DNA of 64,000 nucleotides from Bacteroidales bacterium (GCA_003150235.1 QAMW01000026.1:92678-156677), one strand, 5' to 3'. Counted from the first letter of the stretch, positions 23,753 to 32,830 are shown. Numbers and translations are program-made. Notes: generated by a model from the letters alone, not told the origin.

Positions 23753-24384
23753 TGGGACAATGTTCTTTTTGTGGTTATCAAATCTTTGTTTTCAAGGATA
23801 GTCAGACCCTCGATCATGAAGCCGTTGGGATTGTCGTCGGAGCGCGACACATTGGAAAGGTGGCACTGGGTTATGAGCGACCTTTCTGTCACGTTGCTCT
23901 GACGGATAATCATCTGCCGGGCGTAGGTTCTTACCTGATAGGGATAGTCGTTGAAATCGGCGACTATGCTGTCCACCTGCAACACCTGCGTGATGTTTCC
24001 GGCGATGATGCGGTTGTAATATCCCTTCTCCACATAATCGGAGTAGTAGTTATAGGCACTCCTGTCGGCCAGAGACATGGCGCGGTTGATGTTGTGTTCA
24101 ATTGCCGACTTGTCGGGCGACAGGGTGAAGAACAGTTCGTGAAAGCGGCGGACGTGTTCACGCGCCTCCGCCGGCCTGTTCTGCTCCATGTCCTGAGACA
24201 AGGCAAGCATAAGCGACTTGCCGTTGTCGAGGACATAGATTTTTTCACGCTGCTTTTCGGCGAAGTTCAGGGAGAGTATCACGGCACCGATGGCGACACA
24301 GGCACATAACGATACCATGATTATGCCGAACAGCCTTATCTGCCGAAAAGAGGTCTCGATGTTTTTTAATGACTTAAATTCCAT
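23749..24384 (-). CDS. traK: Conjugative transfer protein TraK (VirB8-like)
   Basis: A 211-residue bitopic protein. The short cytoplasmic N-terminus 'MEFKSLKNIETSFRQIRLF' is followed by a membrane helix (about 18-38). The periplasmic domain has 'NGKSLMLALSQDMEQNRPAE' and 'HVRRFHELFFTLSPDKSAIE', the conserved TraK motif. VirB8-like proteins nucleate the inner-membrane complex. It overlaps traL by 4 nt and lies 29 nt after traJ. Confidence 0.88.
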   Translation of the reverse strand: MEFKSLKNIETSFRQIRLFGIIMVSLCACVAIGAVILSLNFAEKQREKIYVLDNGKSLMLALSQDMEQNRPAEAREHVRRFHELFFTLSPDKSAIEHNINRAMSLADRSAYNYYSDYVEKGYYNRIIAGNITQVLQVDSIVADFNDYPYQVRTYARQMIIRQSNVTERSLITQCHLSNVSRSDDNPNGFMIEGLTILENKDLITTKRTLSQ

Positions 24385-24413
24385 TTAATCAGTGCTTGAA
24401 TAGTGTCAGAATA

Positions 24414-25433
24414 CTATTTAAGGAGTTTGCCGACGCGCCCTGCCACATTGCCTGCCACACCACCTGCGACACTTCCGGCCCACGAGCCTCCGGTCATGGC
24501 GGTGTTGTTGATGGAGCGGTTATAGCTGCCCATACCACCTGCCTGAATAATCCACCCGGCGACAGTCGGAATCGTGAAGTAACCGATGATACCGATTATC
24601 ATGAACACCGTATAAGCGGTGTTGCTCCCGTCAAGGTCAACATTCGGATTATTAGTCAATTCCGAAATGTCGTTCTGCAACATCAGCACCTGTATTTTCG
24701 CCAAAATAGTCGAAAAGAGGTCTGCAACCGGTAGCCATAGATAGGTCTGAATGTATCGGCATATCCATTGGATAAGGGTATTCTGGAATCCGTCCCACAC
24801 CGATATGGCAAATGAAATCGGTCCGAGAATAGCCAGCACTACGAGAAAGAATGTCCTTATTGTGTCTATCGTGAGCGAGGCTGCCTGAAAGAGCATCTCC
24901 AGCAATTCCCGAAAGAAATTCTGGATTGCTTTTTTCACTTTATACATACCTCTTTCGATATACATTCCGGCTGCTGTTCCTATCTCAGTCACGCCTAACT
25001 CATCAATCTGCCTGTCAAACTCGGCGTCATCCACGAGGTAGGCGGTTGACGGGTCATTCATCATCTGTTCATACTCCAGCCGGTCTTTTTCCTCACGATA
25101 TTTTTTCATGTCAAGGGTCTGACCTTCGAGCATCGAGGCTGTGCCTTGCACAATCGGCGACATTACTGAATTGATAGTGCCGAGTACTACCGTGGGAAAG
25201 AACATTATGCAGAATCCTATGACGAAAGGACGCAATAACGGGAAAACATCTATCGGTTCGGCCCTTGCCAGTGCCTGCCATATTCGGTAGGCGACGAAGA
25301 ATAACGCGCCTAATCCGGCTATGCCCTGGGCCACTCCAGCCATGTCGCCGCACAATGGCATCATCTCATCATAAAGCGACCGGAGTATTGAGTGGAGGTT
25401 TGAGAAATCTATCGCGCAAAGCATAGGCATCAC
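24414..25433 (-). CDS. traJ: Conjugative transfer protein TraJ (polytopic channel protein)
   Basis: A 339-residue protein with several membrane segments ('GIAGLGALFFVAYRIWQALA', 'LRPFVIGFCIMFFPTVVLGT', 'TFFLVVLAILGPISFAISVW', 'TVFMIIGIIGYFTIPTVAGW'). A soluble loop of about 60 acidic residues lies after the second. The tail is glycine-rich. It matches TraJ, the VirB6-like inner-membrane channel protein of CTnDOT-type systems. It overlaps traI by 4 nt. Confidence 0.86.
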   Translation of the reverse strand: MMPMLCAIDFSNLHSILRSLYDEMMPLCGDMAGVAQGIAGLGALFFVAYRIWQALARAEPIDVFPLLRPFVIGFCIMFFPTVVLGTINSVMSPIVQGTASMLEGQTLDMKKYREEKDRLEYEQMMNDPSTAYLVDDAEFDRQIDELGVTEIGTAAGMYIERGMYKVKKAIQNFFRELLEMLFQAASLTIDTIRTFFLVVLAILGPISFAISVWDGFQNTLIQWICRYIQTYLWLPVADLFSTILAKIQVLMLQNDISELTNNPNVDLDGSNTAYTVFMIIGIIGYFTIPTVAGWIIQAGGMGSYNRSINNTAMTGGSWAGSVAGGVAGNVAGRVGKLLK

Positions 25434-26068
25434 CAGTATTTTTCAGAGCCGTCGCCGTAGAGGTTCACAACTCTTTGTGTATCGGCTTTCTTTTTGGCGC
25501 GGAGATATGAAACGCTTATGTTCTTGTTGGTGAAATAAGCCGTCAAGTTCTTCAGGCGTTTCATCTCCTTGTAGCAGTCATCCACCACATCCATGCGGTC
25601 TTTGTCCGTCATGCTTAGCGTTGTGATATTGACCACCTGCTTCAGATCGCCGAGGACGCCGTTGGCTTCTTCGAGGATACGGGTATAGCCGGAGGCGATT
25701 GCCGAGAGTTCCGCGCTGGTGAAATTGGGGTCAGTCAACATCTTTTTGAAGTTGTTGACATAGTAGCCTGATATGTCGCCGAGCATCAGGACTGTCTGCT
25801 GCACCTTGCGGGCGTCGCGGACAAGGTTATTTACCGATTGCAGGGCATCGTAATACTTTTTCGCCTGCTGATAGATCTTGACAGTCTCCTTGAAGTTGTT
25901 AATCATATTTTGAGCGGTCGTTGATTCCTGCACGAGTGATTTTGAGGAATTTACGATGGATTGGGCGATGTTTGACGGGTCTATGACCGTCCACTGGGCA
26001 TTTGCCCTGCCTGTGCCAAACAGGAGGCACAGGGCGATAAGGGGAAATAGATATTTCAGTTGTCTCAT
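25430..26068 (-). CDS. traI: Conjugative transfer protein TraI (DUF4141)
   Basis: A 212-residue exported helical protein. The signal peptide 'MRQLKYLFPLIALCLLFGTGRANA' is followed by 'QWTVIDPSNIAQSIVNSSKS' and long coiled-coil helices ('NMINNFKETVKIYQQAKKYY'). This is the DUF4141/TraI pattern, with a likely VirB5-like periplasmic role. It overlaps traJ by 4 nt. Confidence 0.85.
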   Translation of the reverse strand: MRQLKYLFPLIALCLLFGTGRANAQWTVIDPSNIAQSIVNSSKSLVQESTTAQNMINNFKETVKIYQQAKKYYDALQSVNNLVRDARKVQQTVLMLGDISGYYVNNFKKMLTDPNFTSAELSAIASGYTRILEEANGVLGDLKQVVNITTLSMTDKDRMDVVDDCYKEMKRLKNLTAYFTNKNISVSYLRAKKKADTQRVVNLYGDGSEKYW

Positions 26069-26126
26069 TTTTTACTTTTAGGTTTTTGCTTTGGCAAAAG
26101 CCATAGCGGTTATTGATTGTGTGGAT

Positions 26127-26486
26127 TCACTCGGTGAGGTGCATTGAATAATCCTCAAAAGAGCCGTCTTTCCTCTTATAAGAATCATTCGGATAGATTG
26201 TGAGGAACGAACCGTCCGGGTCCGGCAGGAGTTCTGTCCGTATTCCACATTTGAAAAAGAGGAATACATCGTTATCCCTGTCGTAGTGGAGAGGATACAT
26301 TTCCGATTTTTCTACTAATTCGGAATTATAATTGACTCCGAAGAAGATAAAGAAGCGGCCACCGTGTTCCGATATTTCAATATCGTTAGGCGCGCCCTCA
26401 CAGCTTTCCCATTCACCGAGAAGCTGAAAACGCGGGTCGGCAATCAGCCGACCTTTTGTTTGAAGGGTTATTTCTGTTTTAATCAT
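26127..26486 (-). CDS. DUF3876-like protein in the tra operon
   Basis: A 119-residue soluble protein beginning 'MIKTEITLQTKGRLIADPRF', with a 'LLGEWESCEGAPNDIEISEH' segment and beta-strand-rich remainder. I associate this pattern and position (between traG and traI) with DUF3876/TraH-like proteins of CTnDOT-type ICEs. I chose the ATG at 26486 because the longer frame (to 26612) runs antiparallel-like through the small membrane gene and has an unusual His/Arg-rich start. Function is unknown. Confidence 0.6.
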   Translation of the reverse strand: MIKTEITLQTKGRLIADPRFQLLGEWESCEGAPNDIEISEHGGRFFIFFGVNYNSELVEKSEMYPLHYDRDNDVFLFFKCGIRTELLPDPDGSFLTIYPNDSYKRKDGSFEDYSMHLTE

Positions 26487-26497
26487 AATTTTTGTGG

Positions 26498-26644
26498 TTA
26501 TCTGATTTTGGAGGCCATGCCTCCGATTATTTTTACTCCTACATAGAGCAGGAGCAACGGGGCGGCGATAATGGCGGCAAGTCCGATGAACAGTCCGACC
26601 AGTATCACCCACAGCACATAGAGGACTTTCATAACGGCAGCCAT
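26498..26644 (-). CDS. 48-residue membrane protein
   Basis: A short frame with ATG at 26644 and TAA at 26498. It encodes a 48-residue, almost entirely hydrophobic product ('MKVLYVLWVILVGLFIGLAA' then 'IIAAPLLLLYVGVKIIGG') ending in Met-Ala-Ser-Lys-Ile-Arg. That suggests two short membrane helices. It overlaps the end of the upstream 62-residue gene by 16 nt and precedes the DUF3876-like gene by 11 nt. Tight packing and composition favour a real gene. It is probably an accessory of the channel. Confidence 0.6.
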   Translation of the reverse strand: MAAVMKVLYVLWVILVGLFIGLAAIIAAPLLLLYVGVKIIGGMASKIR

Positions 26645-26817
26645 TGTGATAAGTGGTTAAGGATGTTTGTAATCACATCAGTTACAAATGGCTTCGCATA
26701 CTGGACAGCTTTATAAGCTCCTACGAATACTGCGGACAGCACCGCAATTCCGGCGAGAAAGAGGATTGTGCCTGTCAGCACTCCGAGTATCGGGTGGAAC
26801 AATTTGGGTATTTTCAT
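26629..26817 (-). CDS. Small membrane protein after TraG
   Basis: A 62-residue protein with one long membrane helix ('ILGVLTGTILFLAGIAVLSA' to 'FVGAYKAVQY') and an amphipathic C-terminal helix. It overlaps the traG stop by 4 nt and the next small gene by 16 nt. I do not recognise a family. It belongs to the tra operon by position. Confidence 0.6.
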   Translation of the reverse strand: MKIPKLFHPILGVLTGTILFLAGIAVLSAVFVGAYKAVQYAKPFVTDVITNILNHLSQWLPL

Positions 26818-29321
26818 GTGGCACCCTCCCTTCTCTCGTTGGCAAGCATCTTTATCGCCGCCTCGATGCTGCCACCGAGTTGAGCGGCTTTATTCAGCAC
26901 CTGAATTTTCTCCGTTTCCTCGGTGGTATAACATAAATATTCTTCGGTAGATACCTCCGTAGCATATACGGCTGATTGTGTTCCGCCAAGACCAATCCAT
27001 ACCTCTTTGTAAAGCCGGTTCGGATTGTTCGCCATGTTGATACTGAGTATCTGCGCTTTCTCCTTGTCGGTCAGACCCAACAGTTCCTGTATCTGGTCAA
27101 AGCGGTTCATATACTTTCTCTGGTCGAGAAGTATCTTGCAGTCGGAGTTGTTGATGATGGTCTCCTTCACAATCGGGCTGGAGATTATATCATCCACCTC
27201 CTGCGTTACCACGACTGCCTCGCCGAAATACTTTCGGACGGTCTTGAACATATATCTTAGATATTCAGCCATGTTCGCCGAAGAAAGAGCTTTCCACGCT
27301 TCTTCCACCACCATCATCTTGCGGATACCCTTTAACCGTCTCATTTTGTTGATGAAAGCCTCCATAATAATGATAGTGACTACCGGGAATAATTCTTTGT
27401 TATCCTTCACGGCATCAATTTCAAAGACCACAAACCGTTTGTTGAGCAGGTCAATGTTTTCTTTGGAATTAAGCAGGAAATCATATCGGCCACCGTGGTA
27501 ATACTGGCGCAGGGTTGTCAGGAAATTATCAATATCAAAATCCTGCTTGTATATCGGGATAGGACGCTGCGCCATTTCCTGACGATAGGTATCTCGCATA
27601 AATTCGTAAAACGAATTGAAACACGGCTCTATATCCTTATCCGCCCTCATCCTGTCAAGGAACATAGACAACGCCGAGCCAAGTTCGCCGCTCTCCGTTT
27701 TCGTAACCCTGTCATCTTCCGATTTCCATAGCGTCAGCAGTAAGGTCTTGATTGAATCCTTCTTTTCGACATCAAACACCCCGTCATCCGTATAGAATGG
27801 ATTGAAAGATATTGGGTTATCCTCCGTGTAGGTGTAATAGATGCCGTCCTCGCCGTGGGTACGGTTGTGAATCAGATTGCACAGACCTTCGTAAGAGTTG
27901 CCGGTGTCAATCAGCAGCACATGGGTGCCTTGCTCATAATATTGGCGCACCAGATGGTTGGTAAAGAATGACTTGCCGCTGCCGGAGGGACCGAGAATGA
28001 ACTTGTTGCGGTTGGTGGTTATACCGCGTTTCATAGGCTCGTCCGATATGTCAAGATGAATCGGCTTACCTGTGAGGCGGTCAACCATCTTGATGCCGAA
28101 GGGCGAAAGACTACTCCGGTAGTTTGTTTCGGCAGTGAAGAAACAGGCAGCAGGCTCGATGAAAGTATAGAAACTTTCCTCGGCGGGAAAGTCAGCCTCG
28201 TTACCCGGCATTGCCGACCAAAACAGCGTCGGACAGTCGATGGTGTTGTGCCTCGGCATACAACCCATTGTCGCCAACTGGCCGCCGACATCGTTCTTTA
28301 TCCTGCGCAGTTCCTCAGTGTCGTCGCTCCACGCCATTATGTTGCAGTGGCAGCGCACCGAGGTCAGTCCGTAGCTGTGAGCCTCGTTGAGATAGCGGTC
28401 AATCCACTCCTTGTTAATGGCGTTTGAGCGTGAGTAGCGGCTCAACGAGTTCATGTTGCGGGCGGTCTTTTCAAACTTTGCCAGATTTTCGTCGTGGTCG
28501 TCAACAAACACATACTGATTGTAGATATGGTTGCATGGTAACAGCAACCCGACGGGACTTGCAAACGAAAGACGGCAGTCGCTCCGGTCAGTGGATAACC
28601 GTTCATATCGGTTGTCGGTGCTTACCTTTGCAGGAAGATCATCCGTGTCAGACAGCGTGTGCAGGCACAACATCTTGTCCCCGATGCGCATCTGACGCGC
28701 CGATAGGTCTATGTCCTCCAGACAGTTCACATCCTCTATAGTCAGCGACATATACCGCTCGATAAGACCGGATTTGTCGTCGGTGCCGACAATCTCATCA
28801 TCTGACAGGCGGCGCAGTCTGATATAGCCGGTGTCGTTGATGATCCGTTCAAACTGCTCGACACTCTCCATGAACTTCACCACCATTTCGTGATTCAGTT
28901 CTTTCGGTGTCAGGCGACCACGGCAGAGCGTCGAGAAATTGCTCTGCTGACGCGCACGTTCTTTTGTCGTTTTTGTCAGGAACAGATAACATCTGTGAGA
29001 CAGGTACGGACGCTCATTGAAATGGCGTTCAAAACTCCTGTCAAGAAAAGATAAATCATCTTTTTGCAGTTCCGGTTTATAGCGTTCACTGATGAACCAG
29101 TCCTGTTTATGCACCACCGAGTAGTGGGGCAACACCTTTATCGCCTTGCACCATGCGGCGTGCATGGCCTCGTATTCGGCAGAGGTTACTGTAAACAGTT
29201 CCGGCAGTGCCACCTCGAAGGCGACTGTAATGTCGGCGTCCTTGCTGATTATGCAGCCGTGTTCCACGGCGAGAATCGGCAGCTTTGTCTCCAGTGTCGT
29301 GGCTTTAAGTGTATTTCTCAT
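26814..29321 (-). CDS. traG: Conjugation ATPase TraG (VirB4-like)
   Basis: An 835-residue ATPase that powers assembly of the type IV secretion channel. The N-terminal domain (1-430) carries 'LPILAVEHGCIISKDADITV' and 'YSVVHKQDWFISERY'. The motor domain has Walker A 'GPSGSGKSFFTNHLV' near residue 455 and a Walker B-like 'MMVVEEAWKAL' near 675, then 'VVTQEVDDIISSPIVKETII'. It is the hallmark gene of Bacteroidales ICEs. It overlaps traF by 4 nt. Length is normal for the family and no damage is visible. Confidence 0.93.
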   Translation of the reverse strand: MRNTLKATTLETKLPILAVEHGCIISKDADITVAFEVALPELFTVTSAEYEAMHAAWCKAIKVLPHYSVVHKQDWFISERYKPELQKDDLSFLDRSFERHFNERPYLSHRCYLFLTKTTKERARQQSNFSTLCRGRLTPKELNHEMVVKFMESVEQFERIINDTGYIRLRRLSDDEIVGTDDKSGLIERYMSLTIEDVNCLEDIDLSARQMRIGDKMLCLHTLSDTDDLPAKVSTDNRYERLSTDRSDCRLSFASPVGLLLPCNHIYNQYVFVDDHDENLAKFEKTARNMNSLSRYSRSNAINKEWIDRYLNEAHSYGLTSVRCHCNIMAWSDDTEELRRIKNDVGGQLATMGCMPRHNTIDCPTLFWSAMPGNEADFPAEESFYTFIEPAACFFTAETNYRSSLSPFGIKMVDRLTGKPIHLDISDEPMKRGITTNRNKFILGPSGSGKSFFTNHLVRQYYEQGTHVLLIDTGNSYEGLCNLIHNRTHGEDGIYYTYTEDNPISFNPFYTDDGVFDVEKKDSIKTLLLTLWKSEDDRVTKTESGELGSALSMFLDRMRADKDIEPCFNSFYEFMRDTYRQEMAQRPIPIYKQDFDIDNFLTTLRQYYHGGRYDFLLNSKENIDLLNKRFVVFEIDAVKDNKELFPVVTIIIMEAFINKMRRLKGIRKMMVVEEAWKALSSANMAEYLRYMFKTVRKYFGEAVVVTQEVDDIISSPIVKETIINNSDCKILLDQRKYMNRFDQIQELLGLTDKEKAQILSINMANNPNRLYKEVWIGLGGTQSAVYATEVSTEEYLCYTTEETEKIQVLNKAAQLGGSIEAAIKMLANERREGAT

Positions 29322-29638
29322 TTCTTTCCTCCTTTTATCAGTCGTTTGAGGCGCAGACGGTTGATGATATAGCGCGGATGATATTTCACAGCCGAGAGTT
29401 TCATCAGACCGTGTTCGCCGTATTTGGCGTTAAGATGGAAGGTGAGCCAGACAAGGGCTGAGGCGGCAGTTACGCCGAACCCGATGCAGATCCATTGCGA
29501 TATGCCCGCGATATACATGATGACGAACACCACGAACAGGGCGAGCAGTCCGCCTGCGAAGATGAACAGGTACTGCGCCTTCAGACCCTTGTATTCCACC
29601 GACCGTCCTATGCCCTTGTTGACAGCATATTCGGCCAT
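29318..29638 (-). CDS. traF: Conjugative transfer protein TraF (DUF4133, VirB3-like)
   Basis: A 106-residue protein with two membrane helices (about 27-47 and 50-68) and a basic C-terminal tail ('RYIINRLRLKRLIKGGKK'). The N-terminal 'YAVNKGIGRSVEYKGLKAQY' is the DUF4133 signature. VirB3-like proteins partner the VirB4 ATPase, whose gene overlaps this one by 4 nt. Confidence 0.88.
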   Translation of the reverse strand: MAEYAVNKGIGRSVEYKGLKAQYLFIFAGGLLALFVVFVIMYIAGISQWICIGFGVTAASALVWLTFHLNAKYGEHGLMKLSAVKYHPRYIINRLRLKRLIKGGKK

Positions 29639-29650
29639 TGGCTCAGATGA

Positions 29651-30004
29651 TTAGAGAAAGAACGAGCGGAGGATTGTGGCGGCGACAATCAGGAAGATGC
29701 ACGCTCCGAACCACGAAGCGGCGGTCTTGCTGGTATCGGGGTCTCCGCTCGACCACTTGGAATAGACCTTGATGCCTCCGATAAGACCCACAACGGCACC
29801 GATGGCGTATATCAATTTCGTCCCTGGGTCGAAATACGAGGTTACCATTGATGTCGCCTCGTTGATACCCGCCATGCCGTTGCCGGCGGCGTAGGCGCGG
29901 ATTCCGGTTGCAAGTGCCATAACGCATAGTACGGTGAACTGGAAACCTCGGCTTCCGAGGAATTTGTAAATTGTCTTTCTTAGATTCTTGATTGTTTCTT
30001 TCAT
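29651..30004 (-). CDS. traE: Conjugative transfer protein TraE (DUF4134, pilin-like)
   Basis: A 117-residue protein from the ATG at 30004 ('MKETIKNLRKTIYKFLGSRG'). It has a cleavable N-terminal segment and two further hydrophobic helices ('LIYAIGAVVGLIGGIKVYSK' and 'WFGACIFLIVAATILRSFF'), with 'NGMAGINEATSMVTSYFDPG' between. This is the DUF4134 family, the VirB2/pilin-like component. The longer frame to 30070 is not used because its added residues are not protein-like. Confidence 0.87.
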   Translation of the reverse strand: MKETIKNLRKTIYKFLGSRGFQFTVLCVMALATGIRAYAAGNGMAGINEATSMVTSYFDPGTKLIYAIGAVVGLIGGIKVYSKWSSGDPDTSKTAASWFGACIFLIVAATILRSFFL

Positions 30005-30134
30005 GCTTTTTGTTTCAGTTTTTGAAGCACAGGCAGCCCCCGGCCGCTCCACGGACGGAGCAGCCCACACTTCGGGTTGATAAATTGGATGTTGGATTTT
30101 TGTCCTTACGGACGCGGATTAGTGGTTTTGCCGG

Positions 30135-30974
30135 TTATTTCAATAAATCGGCAGGATCAAAATCATCTATGTTTTTAGCGATTTTGAACGTGGGGACGTT
30201 TTCCTCCGTAACGGGATTTTTAACGGGTCGGGCTTTCTTTGCCTTTCCGTCATGCTTCCGGGCCTGTCTGTCGGCGATGTTCTCCCGGAGCAGTTCAGTC
30301 ATACAGGACTGTATTCCCTTGTAGATTTCCTCGTATGACATAAGACCTTCCATAAGGTTGGTGTCCATGAGGGGGTCAAGCACCTTTCCGGCGTTTGCCT
30401 TATCTTCGGGAGTGGCATCGGGATCGACGGCGGTACTGATGGATTCCTCAATATCCTCCATCGTCGCCCCTGTCGCTGACGGAGCCGAAACGGTGTCCGG
30501 CTCCACATCCTCGATGCGGACATCATCAAACGCCGACCTCTCCTGTTCCGGTGTCATGCGTGCGTTTTTCACTGGTTGTTCAGGCATCGGAGGGTTGTCA
30601 TTCCGAACCTCATTCCCGGTTGCGGCGGCTGTCGTCGCCGAGGCTTCATCTCCGAACTCAACATCTTTCAGATGCACATCGCCCAGCATTGTCAGTTTTA
30701 TGCGGGTTATGTTCCGGTCAAAAGCATTGTCAACAAGGCGGTCTATGCGCGATTCAAGTTCTTCATCTATGTTGAACTTGCTTTTGCCTACCAACGACCG
30801 TAGTGCCGGGCTGTCTGGCACAGGTGCCGGAGGCGATTCCTCTGTGGGAGTGTTTTCAGGCGGTTTGTCTGCCGGAGGCCGCATCTTTCTGTTACGGTCA
30901 AGCAGAAGGTAAGCCAGAAAGCCTATATTTGAGAGAGCCACCACACCGAGCAGGAAAAGTGATGTGCCTGTCAT
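30135..30974 (-). CDS. traD: Conjugative transfer protein TraD-like
   Basis: A 279-residue protein with an N-terminal membrane helix (about 5-25) and a Pro/Glu/Ala-rich cytoplasmic linker. Helical segments follow, including 'IDRLVDNAFDRNITRIKLTM' and a C-terminal 'MEGLMSYEEIYKGIQSCMTE' with a basic tail. Position between traC and traE identifies it as the TraD slot of CTnDOT-type operons; it is not the coupling ATPase. It overlaps the upstream gene by 4 nt. Function is unknown. Confidence 0.7.
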   Translation of the reverse strand: MTGTSLFLLGVVALSNIGFLAYLLLDRNRKMRPPADKPPENTPTEESPPAPVPDSPALRSLVGKSKFNIDEELESRIDRLVDNAFDRNITRIKLTMLGDVHLKDVEFGDEASATTAAATGNEVRNDNPPMPEQPVKNARMTPEQERSAFDDVRIEDVEPDTVSAPSATGATMEDIEESISTAVDPDATPEDKANAGKVLDPLMDTNLMEGLMSYEEIYKGIQSCMTELLRENIADRQARKHDGKAKKARPVKNPVTEENVPTFKIAKNIDDFDPADLLK

Positions 30975-31285
30975 AGCTCCACGGTTTTCTCACCCAACGA
31001 GGACAGTTCGTTGATTACATCCCGGTTCTCCACAAGGTGTCGGACAAGGATGTTGGTGACATAGGCACCGATTGTCAGACCCTCGACATCATAAAGGGAT
31101 ACCAGTTTGGAGAGCTTGTTTACCAGCTCACGGGGAACGAATATCCCCTTGCGCGCCCCTACATTCGACGGAGCCAGATAGTTGTCCGAATACGCCCTGA
31201 CTTTCCTGTTGTCCGGGGCTATGGTCGGTTCCGCACCCTTCATCTTATTGCAGGTACGGAGGTCACAGAATTTTGTATGTACCAT
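30971..31285 (-). CDS. traC: DUF3408-like DNA-binding protein (TraC position)
   Basis: A 104-residue protein. Its C-terminal half ('GIFVPRELVNKLSKLVSLYD', 'TIGAYVTNILVRHLVENRDV') is the ribbon-helix-helix-like pattern of DUF3408 proteins. An N-terminal 'NKMKGAEPTIAPDNRKVRAY' basic stretch precedes it. It follows the TraB-like gene by 3 nt. Two consecutive DUF3408 genes after a ParA-like ATPase are usual in these elements and suggest a partition-like or DNA-positioning unit. Confidence 0.7.
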   Translation of the reverse strand: MVHTKFCDLRTCNKMKGAEPTIAPDNRKVRAYSDNYLAPSNVGARKGIFVPRELVNKLSKLVSLYDVEGLTIGAYVTNILVRHLVENRDVINELSSLGEKTVEL

Positions 31286-31288
31286 TTA

Positions 31289-31735
31289 TTATAGGATTTT
31301 TGATGGGCATTTCTTGGATATGCCCTGAATGATGGGAAAATATTTCCTGAAATGTTCGGTAAGCACCTTGTCTATATAGGTGGAGATATTGGCTTCCTCG
31401 TCCAGCATACCGAGTATGCCGAGAATCATGGCGAGATGCCGCTCCCTGATGAAAACCTGCCTGCCGTTGCGCGACACCCTGCGGAACCTGCCGTCGGCGA
31501 TGAATTTCTTAATGAAGTCGATCTCATCGGCGGTCATGTTGAGTTCAGAATATCTTGCCTCCCGTTCTGAATCGTAATCATCATACGTTTCGGTGGCAGC
31601 ACTTACATATTCTTCCTTTTGAGGTGCGCTTGGTGTCTGACTGTCTGCTGCCGTGTGATATGTCGGCACGGACGAAGCCCTTACCGATTCGATGAAGCCG
31701 TCGGCATCAAAATCATCGTTCTTTTTCTTTGCCAT
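31289..31735 (-). CDS. traB: DUF3408-like protein TraB
   Basis: A 148-residue protein with an acidic, Ser/Thr-rich first half and a DUF3408-type second half ('FIKKFIADGRFRRVSRNGRQ', 'VFIRERHLAMILGILGMLDE', 'ANISTYIDKVLTEHFRKYF'). It probably binds DNA as a dimer and works with the ATPase encoded 4 nt upstream. Confidence 0.78.
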   Translation of the reverse strand: MAKKKNDDFDADGFIESVRASSVPTYHTAADSQTPSAPQKEEYVSAATETYDDYDSEREARYSELNMTADEIDFIKKFIADGRFRRVSRNGRQVFIRERHLAMILGILGMLDEEANISTYIDKVLTEHFRKYFPIIQGISKKCPSKIL

Positions 31736-31739
31736 ACGC

Positions 31740-32498
31740 CTAAACCTTAATTATTGAACGGATTTCCTTCACCAGTTCTTCAAGGTTGGAGCCTTTCAGA
31801 AGACGCTTGTCGGGAGGGAGCATCGTGGAGCGGAATATCGCTCCGTTGCCTGTCTCCGTACCGTCTTTTTCAAACTTGTTGCTTTTTACAAGTACGGTGT
31901 CGAGGGAGCTTAGTCCGAGTTTCTCCATATAGTTGTCGATAATCTCGCACAGGCGGGGCTTGTCGCGTGAGTTGACCTTGTTCCAGACAAGGCGCATCTC
32001 CCGGATGCTTGACTGGCCGGTTGTGATCATCCGGTTATAGACATTGTTGGCGAATGATATTGAACTTGCCATTTCCCCGGTTTCGGTCGTTATCGGCACG
32101 AAGATGTAGTGCATCTTGGCGATTAGGGTTACAATATCACGGTTGTTTATGGTTCCCGTGATGTCGAAAAATACCACTTTCGGATTGTTACCCGCCTTTA
32201 TAAAATCCTCCGCAACTTTCACCGCGTCGCCCGGCGAGGTCATAAGAATTTGATAAGGCTTGATTTTGTGGGTAAGGTAGAACTTGTGCATGATGCGCTT
32301 GAGACGGGGATTCTCGTTTGTAACCAGCAGGTCGTGTTCCCGATAGACATTCATCGAGTGTTGTGTGTTGTCGCAGTCTATGACCGCGACTTCCACCCCT
32401 TCGACGTAGCGGAGATAACTCGCCACAAGAGCGGTCAGGGTGGACTTGCCCGCGCCACCCTTCTGGGTAGCGAAGGCGACATAGATTGTGTCGCTCAT
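31740..32498 (-). CDS. traA: ParA-like ATPase TraA
   Basis: A 252-residue ParA/MinD-family ATPase. The deviant Walker A 'FATQKGGAGKSTLTALVA' is near residues 9-26, followed by 'EVAVIDCDNTQHSMNVYREH' and the Walker B region 'PKVVFFDITGTINNRD'. It is the first gene of the tra operon and faces the mob operon across a repeat-rich region. TraA proteins probably position the element or its relaxosome. Confidence 0.88.
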   Translation of the reverse strand: MSDTIYVAFATQKGGAGKSTLTALVASYLRYVEGVEVAVIDCDNTQHSMNVYREHDLLVTNENPRLKRIMHKFYLTHKIKPYQILMTSPGDAVKVAEDFIKAGNNPKVVFFDITGTINNRDIVTLIAKMHYIFVPITTETGEMASSISFANNVYNRMITTGQSSIREMRLVWNKVNSRDKPRLCEIIDNYMEKLGLSSLDTVLVKSNKFEKDGTETGNGAIFRSTMLPPDKRLLKGSNLEELVKEIRSIIKV

Positions 32499-32640
32499 AA
32501 TTGGATGGGATTAAATTTGGAAATTGAATTGATCTGGTGTCGCCACCATTCTCCGCCCGGCTTGATAACCGTGTCCGGGTCAGGCTGCCCCGTTTCCGTG
32601 AATCGGCTTGTTTACAGACGGGGCATTAGAATATTTGTTT

Positions 32641-32830
32641 GAATGTTTGTTCAAATGATTGTTAGAACGTATGCTCAAACAAACATTTGATTGATCGTTT
32701 GATTGATTGCTCAAACAAGCGTTAGAACGTATGCTCAAACGGACATTTGATTGATTGTTCGATTGATTGTTCAAACGAGCGTTAGAACGGATATTCAAAC
32801 AAACATTTGATTGATTGCTCAAACAAACAA
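32641..32830. repeat. 60-bp tandem repeat, about 3 copies
   Basis: A unit containing TTAGAACG, ATGCTCAAAC and ACATTTGATTGATTG recurs with an exact 60-bp period. The units start near 32641, 32701 and 32761, and a partial fourth follows. Each unit differs from the next at a few positions. It could bind the ParA-like system (TraA/TraB/TraC) as a centromere-like site, or regulate traA. Confidence 0.75.
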
